Below, in pieces: positions 18,906 to 27,701 of a DNA stretch of 64,000 bases. Source of the stretch: Cyclobacteriaceae bacterium (lineage in GTDB: Bacteria > Bacteroidota > Bacteroidia > Cytophagales > Cyclobacteriaceae); the NCBI GenBank assembly GCA_016787755.1, contig JAEUUA010000002.1, positions 62,001 through 126,000 of the forward strand, in the 5' to 3' direction. The notes below the pieces were generated by a model. It did not search any database. It was not told the DNA's origin and was given only the letters and a program-made list of their open reading frames with translations. Position 1 is the first letter of the stretch. Each line of letters starts with the position of its first letter. The translations under genes were made by a program, and so were the position numbers.

Positions 18906-19718
18906 ATGATTATAGACGTTCACACGCACATTAACAATTACCATGAAGAACGGGTTAAATCGATTGACGATTGTCTCAATCTGCTAACCGATACCATGGC
19001 AGAGAATAAGGTTGATTATTCTCTCGTTTTAACCTCCTACAAGGTAAACGAACACAGACCCAGCACAAGCCAAGTAGTTGAGGCTATTAAAGGAAGAAAA
19101 AATCTAGGTGTTGTTTCAGGTATTAGTTATCTGCATTATGATCATAGAGATGTGCGAGAGATCAGTGAATACCTGGAAAATGGGTTTATTAAAGGAATAA
19201 AATTATATCCCGGGTACGAACCCTTTTATCCCAATGACACACGATTAAAACTTGTCTACGAAATGGCCGTGGAATATGATGTACCCGTTATGTTTCACTC
19301 AGGGGACACCTATTCGCCCTCCGGGAGAGTAAAGTATTCGCATCCGCTTCATATTGATGATTTGGCCGTTGATTATCCCAACTTAAAAATAGTAATCTGC
19401 CATGTAGGCAATCCCTGGATCAGAGACTGCATGGAGGTTGTATACAAAAATAAAAATGTGTACGCAGATATTTCAGGACTAGTGCTGGGAGATTTCTCAG
19501 ATAAGTTTGAGCGCTACATGAAAACAGAAATTGAAGAAATGATTACGTATGCAGGAGACCCTAAGTACTTATTATATGGCACCGATTGGCCAATTTCAAA
19601 TATGAAATCGTATTTAAAGTTTATGGAACAACTGGAACTTGCTGACGATAAGAAGGAACTGATTTATTGGAAAAACGCAGCGCAGCTATTTAAAATTGAA
19701 GCCAATGCTTTAACCTGA
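18906..19718 (+). CDS. TIM-barrel metal-dependent hydrolase (amidohydrolase 2 type)
   Basis: 270 residues. It starts with the metal-binding motif IIDVHTHINNYHEE. Later conserved features are IKLYPGYEPFYPNDTRL, a histidine at MFHSGDT, the ICHVGNPWIRDC strand and the final metal-ligand Asp in LYGTDWPISN. This is the COG2159 group, which includes decarboxylases and lactonases of aromatic breakdown; the substrate cannot be named. No signal peptide, so cytoplasmic. The GNAT gene follows after 23 bases. Confidence 0.85.
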   Translation: MIIDVHTHINNYHEERVKSIDDCLNLLTDTMAENKVDYSLVLTSYKVNEHRPSTSQVVEAIKGRKNLGVVSGISYLHYDHRDVREISEYLENGFIKGIKLYPGYEPFYPNDTRLKLVYEMAVEYDVPVMFHSGDTYSPSGRVKYSHPLHIDDLAVDYPNLKIVICHVGNPWIRDCMEVVYKNKNVYADISGLVLGDFSDKFERYMKTEIEEMITYAGDPKYLLYGTDWPISNMKSYLKFMEQLELADDKKELIYWKNAAQLFKIEANALT

Positions 19719-19741
19719 GTATTTTATAGAGTTCACCTCCT

Positions 19742-20191
19742 ATGAATCCAACAAAGCTTATTCCCATTGCTCAACTTGTTGAGGACAACCAGCAGTTTGT
19801 TAGCAATCCGTTGTGTCAGGAAAGTATTTATGCAACCATTGATTTTTATAAACGGGTTGGGTTTGCACCACCCTGGATTGGCTATTATGCAGAGCAAGGT
19901 GGATTATTGGTTGGGTGTGCTGCTTTTAAAGGAGCACCCATCAATGGAACCGTAGAAATTGCTTATGGAACGTTTGAGGAATTTCAAAAGCAAGGTGTAG
20001 CAACATTGATTTGCAAGAAGTTGGTTGAACTGGCACAGCAAACCGATAAAACTATTAGAATTTCAGCTCGTACCCTTCCAGAAAAAAATTATTCTACCCG
20101 TGTGCTTGAGAAGAATGAGTTTGTGTTGTTGGGAATGGTGGAAGATCCAGAAGATGGCAATGTGTGGGAATGGGAGTTTAAAGGGAAATGA
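19742..20191 (+). CDS. GNAT-family N-acetyltransferase
   Basis: 149 residues. The acetyl-CoA-binding segment is partly recognisable (EIAYGTFEEFQKQGVATLICKKLVE, an approximation of the Q/RxxGxG/A loop), followed by the typical RISARTLPEKNYSTRVLEKNEF region where such enzymes place the late catalytic strand. The C-terminus NVWEWEF is common in small GNATs. Acceptor unknown. It converges with the siroheme operon with only two bases between stops. Confidence 0.85.
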   Translation: MNPTKLIPIAQLVEDNQQFVSNPLCQESIYATIDFYKRVGFAPPWIGYYAEQGGLLVGCAAFKGAPINGTVEIAYGTFEEFQKQGVATLICKKLVELAQQTDKTIRISARTLPEKNYSTRVLEKNEFVLLGMVEDPEDGNVWEWEFKGK

Positions 20192-20193
20192 AA

Positions 20194-20799
20194 TTATTTT
20201 TCCGATTCTTTCTCTGTCAACACCTTCGTGATTTCATTGAGTTTGTCAATCTTATTTTTAAAATCACCCGTTAGCTTGTTACGGATGCTGTTTAAGTTTA
20301 TTGAGACTTCATCCAATTCATCGGGCAGCAACTCTGCGAACATTTCTTTCAATCGCTTGGCAAGGGTGGGGGATTTTCCGTTGGTGGAGATAGCAATTTT
20401 TAAATTACCCTTTTTAACAATTGAGCCTAGATAAAAATCACAGAGGTCAGGGGTATCAGCAACGTTAATGAGTATTCCTTTTGCGTGTGCATCATCATAA
20501 ATCTGTTTGCTTACAGCGCGATCGTTAATAGCGACAATCAGAATGTCGGTGTTTTCAAGATCAGCAGCTTCATACTTTTTTTTGTGAAGTGTGATGGAAT
20601 GGTTACCAGAAAGTTTTTCAATTTCAGGATCAATCGTTAATGAGACCAACTTAATGTTAGTTTCTGGCGAGTTGGAAAGAACAGCATTTAGTTTTTCTAT
20701 TGCTACATTGCCGCCACCAATAATGGTAAGTCGTAGCTGATTCAGTTTAAGAAATATCGGAAAGAGTAAATTGGTTTCCGACTCATAACGATTTTCCAT
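20194..20799 (-). CDS. Precorrin-2 dehydrogenase / sirohydrochlorin ferrochelatase (Met8 type)
   Basis: 201 residues. It performs the last steps of siroheme synthesis: NAD-dependent oxidation of precorrin-2 and, in bifunctional members, iron insertion. The Rossmann motif is RLTIIGGGNVAIEKLNAVL (about residues 23-41), and the conserved VADTPDLCDFYLGSIVKKGNLKIAISTNGKSP follows. It corresponds to the N-terminal half of CysG or to Met8. It is the last gene of the operon, nine bases after hemB, downstream of SUMT, which makes its substrate. Confidence 0.93.
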   Translation of the reverse strand: MENRYESETNLLFPIFLKLNQLRLTIIGGGNVAIEKLNAVLSNSPETNIKLVSLTIDPEIEKLSGNHSITLHKKKYEAADLENTDILIVAINDRAVSKQIYDDAHAKGILINVADTPDLCDFYLGSIVKKGNLKIAISTNGKSPTLAKRLKEMFAELLPDELDEVSINLNSIRNKLTGDFKNKIDKLNEITKVLTEKESEK

Positions 20800-20808
20800 C
20801 CATTGAAT

Positions 20809-21804
20809 TTAATATTCTATTTCTTCAATCCATTTTTTGGCATGCCGGGCTGCATACGAAATGATAACGTCTGCTCCAGCCCGTTTCAGTGCAGTCCACA
20901 CTTCCATTTGTGCTTTGGCACGATCAACCAGATTAGACTTGGCCAACAGTTCAATGCTTTGATATTCTCCGCTCACATGATACCCAGCAACGGGTTTGTT
21001 AGTTACAGACTTTACTTTGCTGATAACGTCCAGATAATGGGCAGCGGGCTTCACCATCAAGATATCGGCTCCTTCTTTCGCATCGCGAATAGCACATTGC
21101 AAGGCATCATTTCCATTGTTGGGGGAAAGTTGATATGTTTTCCGATCAGTAAGTTTTGTGCCTTGTGGTGCAGAGCGGCACGCATCTCTGAACGGGCCAT
21201 AAAATTGCGAACTGAATTTTGATGAGTAGCTCATGATACTCACCAAATCCAGTTGATGTTGATCTAACGTGCTGCGAATGGCTGCAATTCTTCCATCCAT
21301 CATATCGCTGGGTGCTATACAATCAGCGCCAGCTTGTGCAAGCTGCAGTGCATAGTTTGCCAGCTCAGTTACGCTCTCGTGGTTTAATACTTTTGTTCCT
21401 TCGCTATTTAAAATTCCGCAATGGCCATGTAAGGTGTAGGAGCAGAGACACACATCGGCAGCCAACCATATCTGATCCCCAAATTTTTCTATGATCGTGC
21501 GAATGGCAGTGGTGGCAAAGTCGTAATTTAAGTTTGATAAAGCTTTATTCTTTGGAACTGGAAAAATTAAAAATTTAGAGATTCCACTTTTTAAATCACT
21601 CTCAATTTGAGCTAAGGCGGACTCAAGGGTATCAGAATTGATTTCGTTCAACGAAGGAAAGGGAGTTCGTTTATCAAGGGTCTCATCAATAAACAGGGGC
21701 TGAATGAATTGCCGGTGCGAGAGAACAACCTGCGCAACTAATTCGCGCATGTGCACACTACTCCGTGACCTTCTGTTCGTTATTTGAAATTCTTCTCTCT
21801 CCAT
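20809..21804 (-). CDS. hemB: Porphobilinogen synthase (5-aminolevulinate dehydratase)
   Basis: 331 residues from the ATG at 21804; it overlaps the end of the hemC-hemD gene by 25 bases. It condenses two 5-aminolevulinate molecules to porphobilinogen. The zinc-type active site is visible as Cys119, Cys121 and Cys129 in DVCLCSYTLHGHCG; the Schiff-base lysines are Lys196 (MSYSSKFSSQFYGPFRDA) and Lys252 (MVKPAAHYLDVI). The N-terminal arm is a little divergent (MEREEFQITNRRSRS instead of the usual RRLR stretch), but length and active site are normal. It is placed between HemCD and Met8 in the operon. Confidence 0.95.
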   Translation of the reverse strand: MEREEFQITNRRSRSSVHMRELVAQVVLSHRQFIQPLFIDETLDKRTPFPSLNEINSDTLESALAQIESDLKSGISKFLIFPVPKNKALSNLNYDFATTAIRTIIEKFGDQIWLAADVCLCSYTLHGHCGILNSEGTKVLNHESVTELANYALQLAQAGADCIAPSDMMDGRIAAIRSTLDQHQLDLVSIMSYSSKFSSQFYGPFRDACRSAPQGTKLTDRKTYQLSPNNGNDALQCAIRDAKEGADILMVKPAAHYLDVISKVKSVTNKPVAGYHVSGEYQSIELLAKSNLVDRAKAQMEVWTALKRAGADVIISYAARHAKKWIEEIEY

Positions 21805-23291
21805 ACTTGAAATGCTTTGATACCTGGGAAGATAATCGGATTGAGATTGTCTTCTTTCAGGAGCTCGGATGTTTTTCCGTAAAGCGAACAATGCACAACC
21901 TCTTTCTTCACATATTCCTTTAATGAAAGATATTGTTCATAGCTCGTCCATAAAATAATATCGGCCCACTTTACACTTTTTATGATTTCATGCGAAGGAT
22001 TGGCGATTGCCTGATACGAATATGTTGCTTTCCAACCTTCGCCTATCCAGTGTTTATAACTTGATTGACTGGTAAGAATCGTTACTTCTGTTTTTTTTAC
22101 GTTAATGTAATTTGAAGATAAGATCCCTTGAATAAAGTCGAGGCCAAGGCCATCAGCACAGCCTTCCACCCAAATTCCTTTTTTTGCTAATTCTTTCCAG
22201 GTTCTACTTCCGGCTGCCCATACTTTTTTTGATTGAAGTGCTTCGATGACTGAAGGCGAGTGAACGGCTTTATGATTGGCAACAAATACTAAATTGCTTA
22301 GTTCAGATTGCTCTTGCTCGTACGAGTACTCAAAGAATTTCCCCATATAATCTGTGCCTGTAAAAAGTACTTTATCTTTTGTTTGAAGAGGTACGTAAAA
22401 ATCAAAATCCAGAATAGCATTGTGATTATTATCTAATCCAGCGCTATACGTAAACGAAGTGGTGAGCAGATCGAGGTGAAAAGTACCAAACTGTTGCGAG
22501 CAACCGTACCCATATTTGTAGGCACTCTTTCTTTCGGATTTAATGGCTTGGGTTAACGTAGCATCTTCTATTTTTTGTAATATGCTAACCGCTCTTTTAT
22601 TTTCGGATGCAGCTTCGGCTACAATGGCACCCTGACCTGCGGCCGGTGGACATTCAAATAGTGGCAACACCATTTTTAATTTATCTCGAAGCAAAGCTTG
22701 AATGGTATGAACAGCAGGGGCATACGCCAGCAGTCGATTGATTCCAGCAACCGCCAGTACAATCCCATCGTATTCACCCCGATCAAGTTTTTTCAAGCGG
22801 GTATCCACATTACCGCGAATAGGCACAGGTTTTAAAGTTGGTGGTGGCCCCAATACAGGTAAAGCCTTCGATAAAAAATTAAGGACTGCATAATTTCTTC
22901 TTGGCGATGAAGTACCAATGCTGATTTCTTCACCCTTTTTTATTTTTTCTAAAATATTTCTATTGAAGATAATAGTATCCTGTAAGCAATCACGATCAAT
23001 AACAGCGTACGTTGTGCCTTTAAAATATTCTTCGCTGCTAACATCTTTCATAGAGTGTAACGCAAAATCTGCTATTCCGGCAGTAATTACTTCGTGTATT
23101 TCTTTCGTGAAAAAATCTTTTCCTTCCACCAGATGCAGGGGAGTGGTTTGATTTTTATCTCCGGCTGTTTCTACAATAACTGCTTCGAAGGTGACGGTTG
23201 GATCAACGGTAAGAACTTTCTGCTTAAAGATTTCAACTTGTGCACGTGATAGCCACGAGCCGCGGCATGCAATTTTAAAATTTTCAGCCAT
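21780..23291 (-). CDS. hemC: Hydroxymethylbilane synthase fused to uroporphyrinogen-III synthase-like domain
   Basis: 503 residues. The first 300 residues are HemC: Asp83 in HSMKDVS, the phosphate-like contacts GTSSPRR (127-132), IRGNVDTRLKKLDRGEYDGI (158-177), and the cofactor-bearing Cys264 in GYGCSQQFG. From about residue 330 a second domain looks like HemD (FVANHKAVHS, VWAAGSRTWKELAKKGIWVEGCADGLG, ADIILWTSYEQYL). One polypeptide could therefore turn porphobilinogen into uroporphyrinogen III. HemD is poorly conserved in sequence, so the second assignment is inferred from a few motifs, position and operon need. The start overlaps the ALA synthase end by eight bases. Confidence 0.88.
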   Translation of the reverse strand: MAENFKIACRGSWLSRAQVEIFKQKVLTVDPTVTFEAVIVETAGDKNQTTPLHLVEGKDFFTKEIHEVITAGIADFALHSMKDVSSEEYFKGTTYAVIDRDCLQDTIIFNRNILEKIKKGEEISIGTSSPRRNYAVLNFLSKALPVLGPPPTLKPVPIRGNVDTRLKKLDRGEYDGIVLAVAGINRLLAYAPAVHTIQALLRDKLKMVLPLFECPPAAGQGAIVAEAASENKRAVSILQKIEDATLTQAIKSERKSAYKYGYGCSQQFGTFHLDLLTTSFTYSAGLDNNHNAILDFDFYVPLQTKDKVLFTGTDYMGKFFEYSYEQEQSELSNLVFVANHKAVHSPSVIEALQSKKVWAAGSRTWKELAKKGIWVEGCADGLGLDFIQGILSSNYINVKKTEVTILTSQSSYKHWIGEGWKATYSYQAIANPSHEIIKSVKWADIILWTSYEQYLSLKEYVKKEVVHCSLYGKTSELLKEDNLNPIIFPGIKAFQVWREKNFK

Positions 23292-24513
23292 AAGCTGTGG
23301 CTTTATGTTTCGCTGGCATTAAATCATCCAGTACGGTTCGCAGGCTATTGGCCAGCGCTTCCATTTGGTCTTGAGTATGTCGGGCTGTAAGTGTGATGCG
23401 CAAACATTCTTCACCCTGTGGTACGGTCGGATAAAATATAGGTTGTATATAAATACCAGATTCGTGGAGTAGTTTGTTTGCAATTTTTCGGCATAATGAA
23501 GGATCTCCAATCAGAATATTGGTGATGTGGGATTCATTATTCAGAAACGGTATTTCATGTAAACTAAAAATCTGGCGAAGTAATTTTACACGTTGATGAT
23601 ATTGATTTCTTAACTCGGGATTACCTTGAACTAACTGAATACTTTTTATCGCGGCCGCACACATAGCAGGCGGTAACGAGGTCGTGAAAATAAATCCACT
23701 GCCAAAGCTGCGAATGGCATCGATGATGTTTTGATTGGCTGCGATGTAGCCACCGATTACTCCAAAACCCTTCGCCAAGGTACCATTGATAATATTTATT
23801 TCTGATTGCACATGGTGAAGAGAAGTAATACCACCACCATCTTCTCCATACAAACCGACTGCATGTACTTCATCGATGTAGGTAAGACTGTTGTAAAGTT
23901 TTGCAAGAGCTGCAACTTGAGGAACCGGAGCAATGTTTCCGTTAATAGAGTACACTGACTCAAAAACAATGACCTTAGGTTGATCAAACGGGAGCGAAGC
24001 AAGTATTTCCCCCAGATGAATTATATCGTTATGTCTGAAAATTATTTTTTGATTCTTTGAAGCTTTGATTCCCTCTACCATAGAGGCATGATTTCTTTCA
24101 TCGGAAATGAAAATGAGATTAGGAATTAACTTGCCCAGCGTGGATAGTGTTGTTACGTTTGCCAGGTACGCTCCACTAAACAGTAGCGCACCTTCTTTAT
24201 GATGAAGTTTTGCGAGCGTATCTTCCAGTTCTTTATGATAGGTAGTGGTTCCACTAATATTGCGCGTGCCACCACTACCCACACCAGCCCGATTGGCCGC
24301 AAAAGAAAGTTTGCTGATTACTTCTTCATGTACGCTTTGTGCGAGATAGTCATTGGAGCACCAGTTAATGGCTGATTGCTTAACGCCATCCGAATCTTGA
24401 AAATAAAATTTAGGAAAATGCTGTGCACTTTTATTGACTTCCAGAAAGTAACGGTAATGGCCACTGTCTTTTAACGCCTGAATGTGCGTATCAAAATAAG
24501 TATTATAATTCAT
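23284..24513 (-). CDS. hemA: 5-Aminolevulinate synthase (Shemin pathway)
   Basis: 409 residues. A PLP enzyme that condenses glycine and succinyl-CoA to 5-aminolevulinate. ALAS hallmarks separate it from the related BioF and Kbl: HYRYF at the N-terminus with Arg21, the NWCSNDYL segment, GTRNISGTTTYH with Thr83 and Asn85, YIDEVHAVGLYG, and the PLP lysine Lys248 in GTLAKGFGVIGGY. As I recall, these residue numbers coincide with those of the Rhodobacter capsulatus enzyme. It overlaps SUMT by four bases (ATGA) upstream and HemCD by eight downstream. The symbol hemA is used in the alphaproteobacterial sense, not glutamyl-tRNA reductase. Confidence 0.93.
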   Translation of the reverse strand: MNYNTYFDTHIQALKDSGHYRYFLEVNKSAQHFPKFYFQDSDGVKQSAINWCSNDYLAQSVHEEVISKLSFAANRAGVGSGGTRNISGTTTYHKELEDTLAKLHHKEGALLFSGAYLANVTTLSTLGKLIPNLIFISDERNHASMVEGIKASKNQKIIFRHNDIIHLGEILASLPFDQPKVIVFESVYSINGNIAPVPQVAALAKLYNSLTYIDEVHAVGLYGEDGGGITSLHHVQSEINIINGTLAKGFGVIGGYIAANQNIIDAIRSFGSGFIFTTSLPPAMCAAAIKSIQLVQGNPELRNQYHQRVKLLRQIFSLHEIPFLNNESHITNILIGDPSLCRKIANKLLHESGIYIQPIFYPTVPQGEECLRITLTARHTQDQMEALANSLRTVLDDLMPAKHKATAYG

Positions 24514-25274
24514 GGCGCTTTATGGTTTGTTACCACACCTTCAATTGTATTCCGGAGACTCACCACCTTGCCAATAATAATAATTGCCGGAGCAGACAAT
24601 TTTTGAGTGCGAACAACTTCTTCAATCGTTAAGATCGTTCCAATACCAATTTTTTCATGTTCAGTTGATCCATTTTGGATAATGGCAATAGGCGTATCTC
24701 CTTTGTTGTTTTGCAGATATAGCTTTACGATATCGGCAAGCTTATGCATCCCCATCAGCAATACGGTTGTTGCATGGGTTTTAACCGCGATATGAATGTC
24801 CTCCGTAAGAGAGCCATCGCTGCGTGTTGCTGTTAGCACCCAAAAACTTTCGCTCGTACCACGATGCGTGACAGGAATTCTGTTCAGTCCCGGAACTCCA
24901 ATCGCACTGGTGATTCCCGGAATATATTCTGTAGGTATTCCATGCAACTGAACATAGGCTAATTCTTCAAATCCTCTTCCAAAAACAAACGGATCGCCAC
25001 CCTTAAGTCTAACTACATGTTTACGTTGCTGGGCAAACGAAACAATCATTTCATTAATTTCTGTTTGTGTAAACTCATGATGATCTTTTCGTTTTCCAAC
25101 AAAAACTTTCTCTGCTGAATTCTTCGTCCAATTCAACATCTCAAGATTGACCAGTGCATCATACAACACAACATCCGCTTGCTCCAGCACCTGTTTACCT
25201 TTTACAGTAATGAGCTCCGGGTCACCAGGGCCTGCTCCGATCAATGTCAGTTTGGAGTTTGGTATCATACTCAT
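24510..25274 (-). CDS. cobA: Uroporphyrinogen-III C-methyltransferase (SUMT)
   Basis: 254 residues. It adds two methyl groups from SAM to uroporphyrinogen III to give precorrin-2, the branch point to siroheme. The motifs KLTLIGAGPGDPELITVKG (residues 8-26), VVLYDALVN, VVRLKGGDPFVFGRG and GITSAIGVPGLNRIPVTHRG are all canonical. It overlaps both neighbours by ATGA. As a stand-alone SUMT it is complemented by the separate Met8-type protein at 20194, in place of a three-domain CysG. Confidence 0.96.
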   Translation of the reverse strand: MSMIPNSKLTLIGAGPGDPELITVKGKQVLEQADVVLYDALVNLEMLNWTKNSAEKVFVGKRKDHHEFTQTEINEMIVSFAQQRKHVVRLKGGDPFVFGRGFEELAYVQLHGIPTEYIPGITSAIGVPGLNRIPVTHRGTSESFWVLTATRSDGSLTEDIHIAVKTHATTVLLMGMHKLADIVKLYLQNNKGDTPIAIIQNGSTEHEKIGIGTILTIEEVVRTQKLSAPAIIIIGKVVSLRNTIEGVVTNHKAP

Positions 25275-27391
25275 GCTTTCTCACTCAACTCCACTTTGGC
25301 AAGCTGTTCTTCCCGATACTGCTTTGCCTGAAAATAAAAATCGTCAGCATCCGATAAATATGCGTGCGCAAATTCAGGAGTGGGTTCTTCCTTATTAATG
25401 CGCAGAACACGCTCTTTAAAACTTAGATCAAAGGCAAATAAACCCGGCTCTACAAAATGAGTTTCAAAATCGTTGATAATTCCGATTTGTGTATTGCAAT
25501 GAATCTCTTTGTCCAATAGTAAGGCTTTGGCAGCGCTGATCATGGTATTGTATGTGTGGTAAATACCATCGGCAAAATGGCCTGCCGATACTGCCTCTTT
25601 TGCCCAATTCAATTTCTCTTCGGCTTCATAGAGTAAGGTAGCCACCAAATCAACAATCACTCCAGCGCATTCTCCTACACCAATAGCTGTATCGAATTTC
25701 ACCTCATGTCCCCAATCAACAAAGTCATCGGCAGTAAGATTTTTTGAATTGGCCAGAGGTTTTAGCAGGGCATGAAAATACCCTTCGGTTTTTCTATCGT
25801 AATACTCATTAAACAACTCGTCCTCATTGGCATTCTGTGCATAGTCGTTGAGCAACGTGCGCAACACATCCGGTACACGCTTACTCGGAACTTTGAACAA
25901 CTTATCTGAAACTCGCCCCGTTCCGTTTCCGGTTATGCCACCTCCTAACAGTACAAGCATGGCGGGTACTGTATTTACTCCCGCGCGCATACTGCTTCCA
26001 TGAAAACCAATGTTGGCAATGCCATGCTGGCCGCACGAATTCATGCAGCCGCTAATTTTTATTTTGATATCACCGTTATAGATTAAATCGGGATATTCCT
26101 CTTTAATGATTTTTTCTAACACTATGGAAATTCCGGTGCTGCTGGAAATACCCAGGTTACAGGTATCTGTTCCGGGACAAGCCGTGATGTCCGCTGTGCT
26201 GTTAAAACCCGGTTCAGCTAATCCAATAGAATCCAATTCCTCAAATATGGTTTCAAGATTTTCCGTTGGAATAAACTTGAGGAGCAAGCCTTGATTGATG
26301 GTGATGCGAATGTCATCGGCTGCATAATTTTTTACAATGGCGGCAAGTGCGCGGGCCGTGCCTGTTTTTACATCACCCAATTGTACCTTAATAAAAACTC
26401 CAAAATTTCCTTTCTGTTTTTGTTCGAATACATTGGTGGCGAACCATGCATTGTATTTCGATTTATCAGAAGCTTCTTTAAAAGTTTCTGCAAACTGAAT
26501 GGAAGGCTTTTCCTCCTTAGTCTCACTATTAATATTAACCGATTTATTTTTTAACGCCTTGAATTCTTCTTTACAGAGTTGAAGAAATTCTTCAAACCCA
26601 ATTTTGTCGATCAGAAATTTAAGGCGGGCTTTGTTGCGCTGTGCACGTTCGCCATAGCGATCAAACACCCGAAGTACCGATTCGATAAACGGAATCACTT
26701 GATCTTCCGGAAGAAATTCGTGGGCAGTTTTTGCAAGGAAAGGCTGCGACCCCAACCCACCACCGACTAGTACTTTAAATCCACGTACTGTTTCATTGCC
26801 TTCCCTTTTAATTTTTGGAATGAGACCTACATCATGAATAAATGTGAGTGCGTCATCTTTATCACTTGATGAGAACGCCATCTTTATTTTTCTTCCCATT
26901 TCCTGACAAACTGGATTGCGAAGAAAATACCGAAATACGGCTTCCGCGTACGGACTCACATCAAAGGGTTCATTCGGATCAATACCCGCTATGGATGATG
27001 CAGTAACATTTCTCACCGTATTGCCACAGGCTTCACGCAAGGTAATATCATCTTCTTCTAGCTTAGCCCACAACTCAGGCGTTCGTTCAAGGCTTACATA
27101 ATGGATTTGAATATCCTGTCGGGTAGTAAGGTGAAGATTGCCGGTTGCGTATTCATCAGAAATATCAGCGATCTTTAGAAGTTGGCGCGTAGTTAATTTC
27201 CCGTAAGGAATTTTAATGCGCACCATCTGAACACCTTGTTGGCGTTGGCCATAAACACCCCGAGCCAATCTGAGACTCCTAAATTTTTCGCTATCAATCT
27301 TTCCTTCCTTGAAGAGTCGAATCTTTTTTTCAAGATCAAGAATATCTTTTTCAACGATTGGGTCTTCAAGTTCGGTTCTAAAGCTTTTCAT
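25271..27391 (-). CDS. Siroheme-dependent sulfite/nitrite reductase with C-terminal HEPN domain
   Basis: 706 residues. A ferredoxin-type assimilatory reductase with two ferredoxin-like/haem domain repeats. The siroheme-[4Fe-4S] cysteines are Cys405 and Cys411 (TACPGTDTCNLG) and Cys449 and Cys453 (KISGCMNSCGQHG). Arg-rich substrate contacts occur in NLHLTTRQDIQIHY. Residues from about 565 on form an added helical HEPN-like domain (LNWAKEAVSAGHFADGIYHTY, ISAAKALLLD, FVEPGLF). Whether it reduces sulfite or nitrite cannot be decided by reading; no cys or nas genes are in the window. It is the first gene of the siroheme operon and overlaps SUMT by four bases. Confidence 0.9.
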   Translation of the reverse strand: MKSFRTELEDPIVEKDILDLEKKIRLFKEGKIDSEKFRSLRLARGVYGQRQQGVQMVRIKIPYGKLTTRQLLKIADISDEYATGNLHLTTRQDIQIHYVSLERTPELWAKLEEDDITLREACGNTVRNVTASSIAGIDPNEPFDVSPYAEAVFRYFLRNPVCQEMGRKIKMAFSSSDKDDALTFIHDVGLIPKIKREGNETVRGFKVLVGGGLGSQPFLAKTAHEFLPEDQVIPFIESVLRVFDRYGERAQRNKARLKFLIDKIGFEEFLQLCKEEFKALKNKSVNINSETKEEKPSIQFAETFKEASDKSKYNAWFATNVFEQKQKGNFGVFIKVQLGDVKTGTARALAAIVKNYAADDIRITINQGLLLKFIPTENLETIFEELDSIGLAEPGFNSTADITACPGTDTCNLGISSSTGISIVLEKIIKEEYPDLIYNGDIKIKISGCMNSCGQHGIANIGFHGSSMRAGVNTVPAMLVLLGGGITGNGTGRVSDKLFKVPSKRVPDVLRTLLNDYAQNANEDELFNEYYDRKTEGYFHALLKPLANSKNLTADDFVDWGHEVKFDTAIGVGECAGVIVDLVATLLYEAEEKLNWAKEAVSAGHFADGIYHTYNTMISAAKALLLDKEIHCNTQIGIINDFETHFVEPGLFAFDLSFKERVLRINKEEPTPEFAHAYLSDADDFYFQAKQYREEQLAKVELSEKA

Positions 27392-27701
27392 AAGTTGGTT
27401 GTTATTCGATCACTACACTGCCCCTGTAGCTGAGGAAAGACAAAAAACATTGCAATGTACATTAATACTATAGAAATTATAGAGTATAAAGTGAAAATCC
27501 TCAAAAGGATGTGATTACTGGCATATTTATGCGATTTCAAACGATTGTTTTTCCTTTAGGGAAGTGCCTGTTTATTATGAAATGAAGCGTGAGTTCTTAT
27601 TTTTTCCATACCTGAGGTCAGTTTGGTTAGCCAACCAGTGGTTTCAAAATCAGGGTTAGCCAAATTAAAATTTGAGTTATCTTTCGTTGAATTTTCGACC
27701 T
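27392..27701. other. Divergent regulatory region
   Basis: About 310 bases separate the reductase operon (leftward) from the sensor kinase (rightward). No gene is seen. It is AT-rich around 27455-27490 and must hold the operon promoter. I do not see a convincing operator or riboswitch. A -7-like element for the kinase is listed separately. Confidence 0.5.
27678..27685 (+). promoter_or_regulatory. -7-like element for the histidine kinase
   Basis: TATCTTTC differs from TAnnTTTG only at the last base. It overlaps two possible upstream TTG starts, which argues that translation begins later, at the GTG at 27702. Confidence 0.4.

Noticed and set aside
23284..24513. 2-amino-3-ketobutyrate ligase or 8-amino-7-oxononanoate synthase
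   Set aside because: The HYRYF, NWCSNDYL and GTRNISGTTTYH motifs are those of ALA synthase, and the operon makes tetrapyrroles.
27392..27701. Cobalamin or SAM riboswitch in front of the reductase operon
   Set aside because: I could not find the conserved core sequences or a convincing set of helices.
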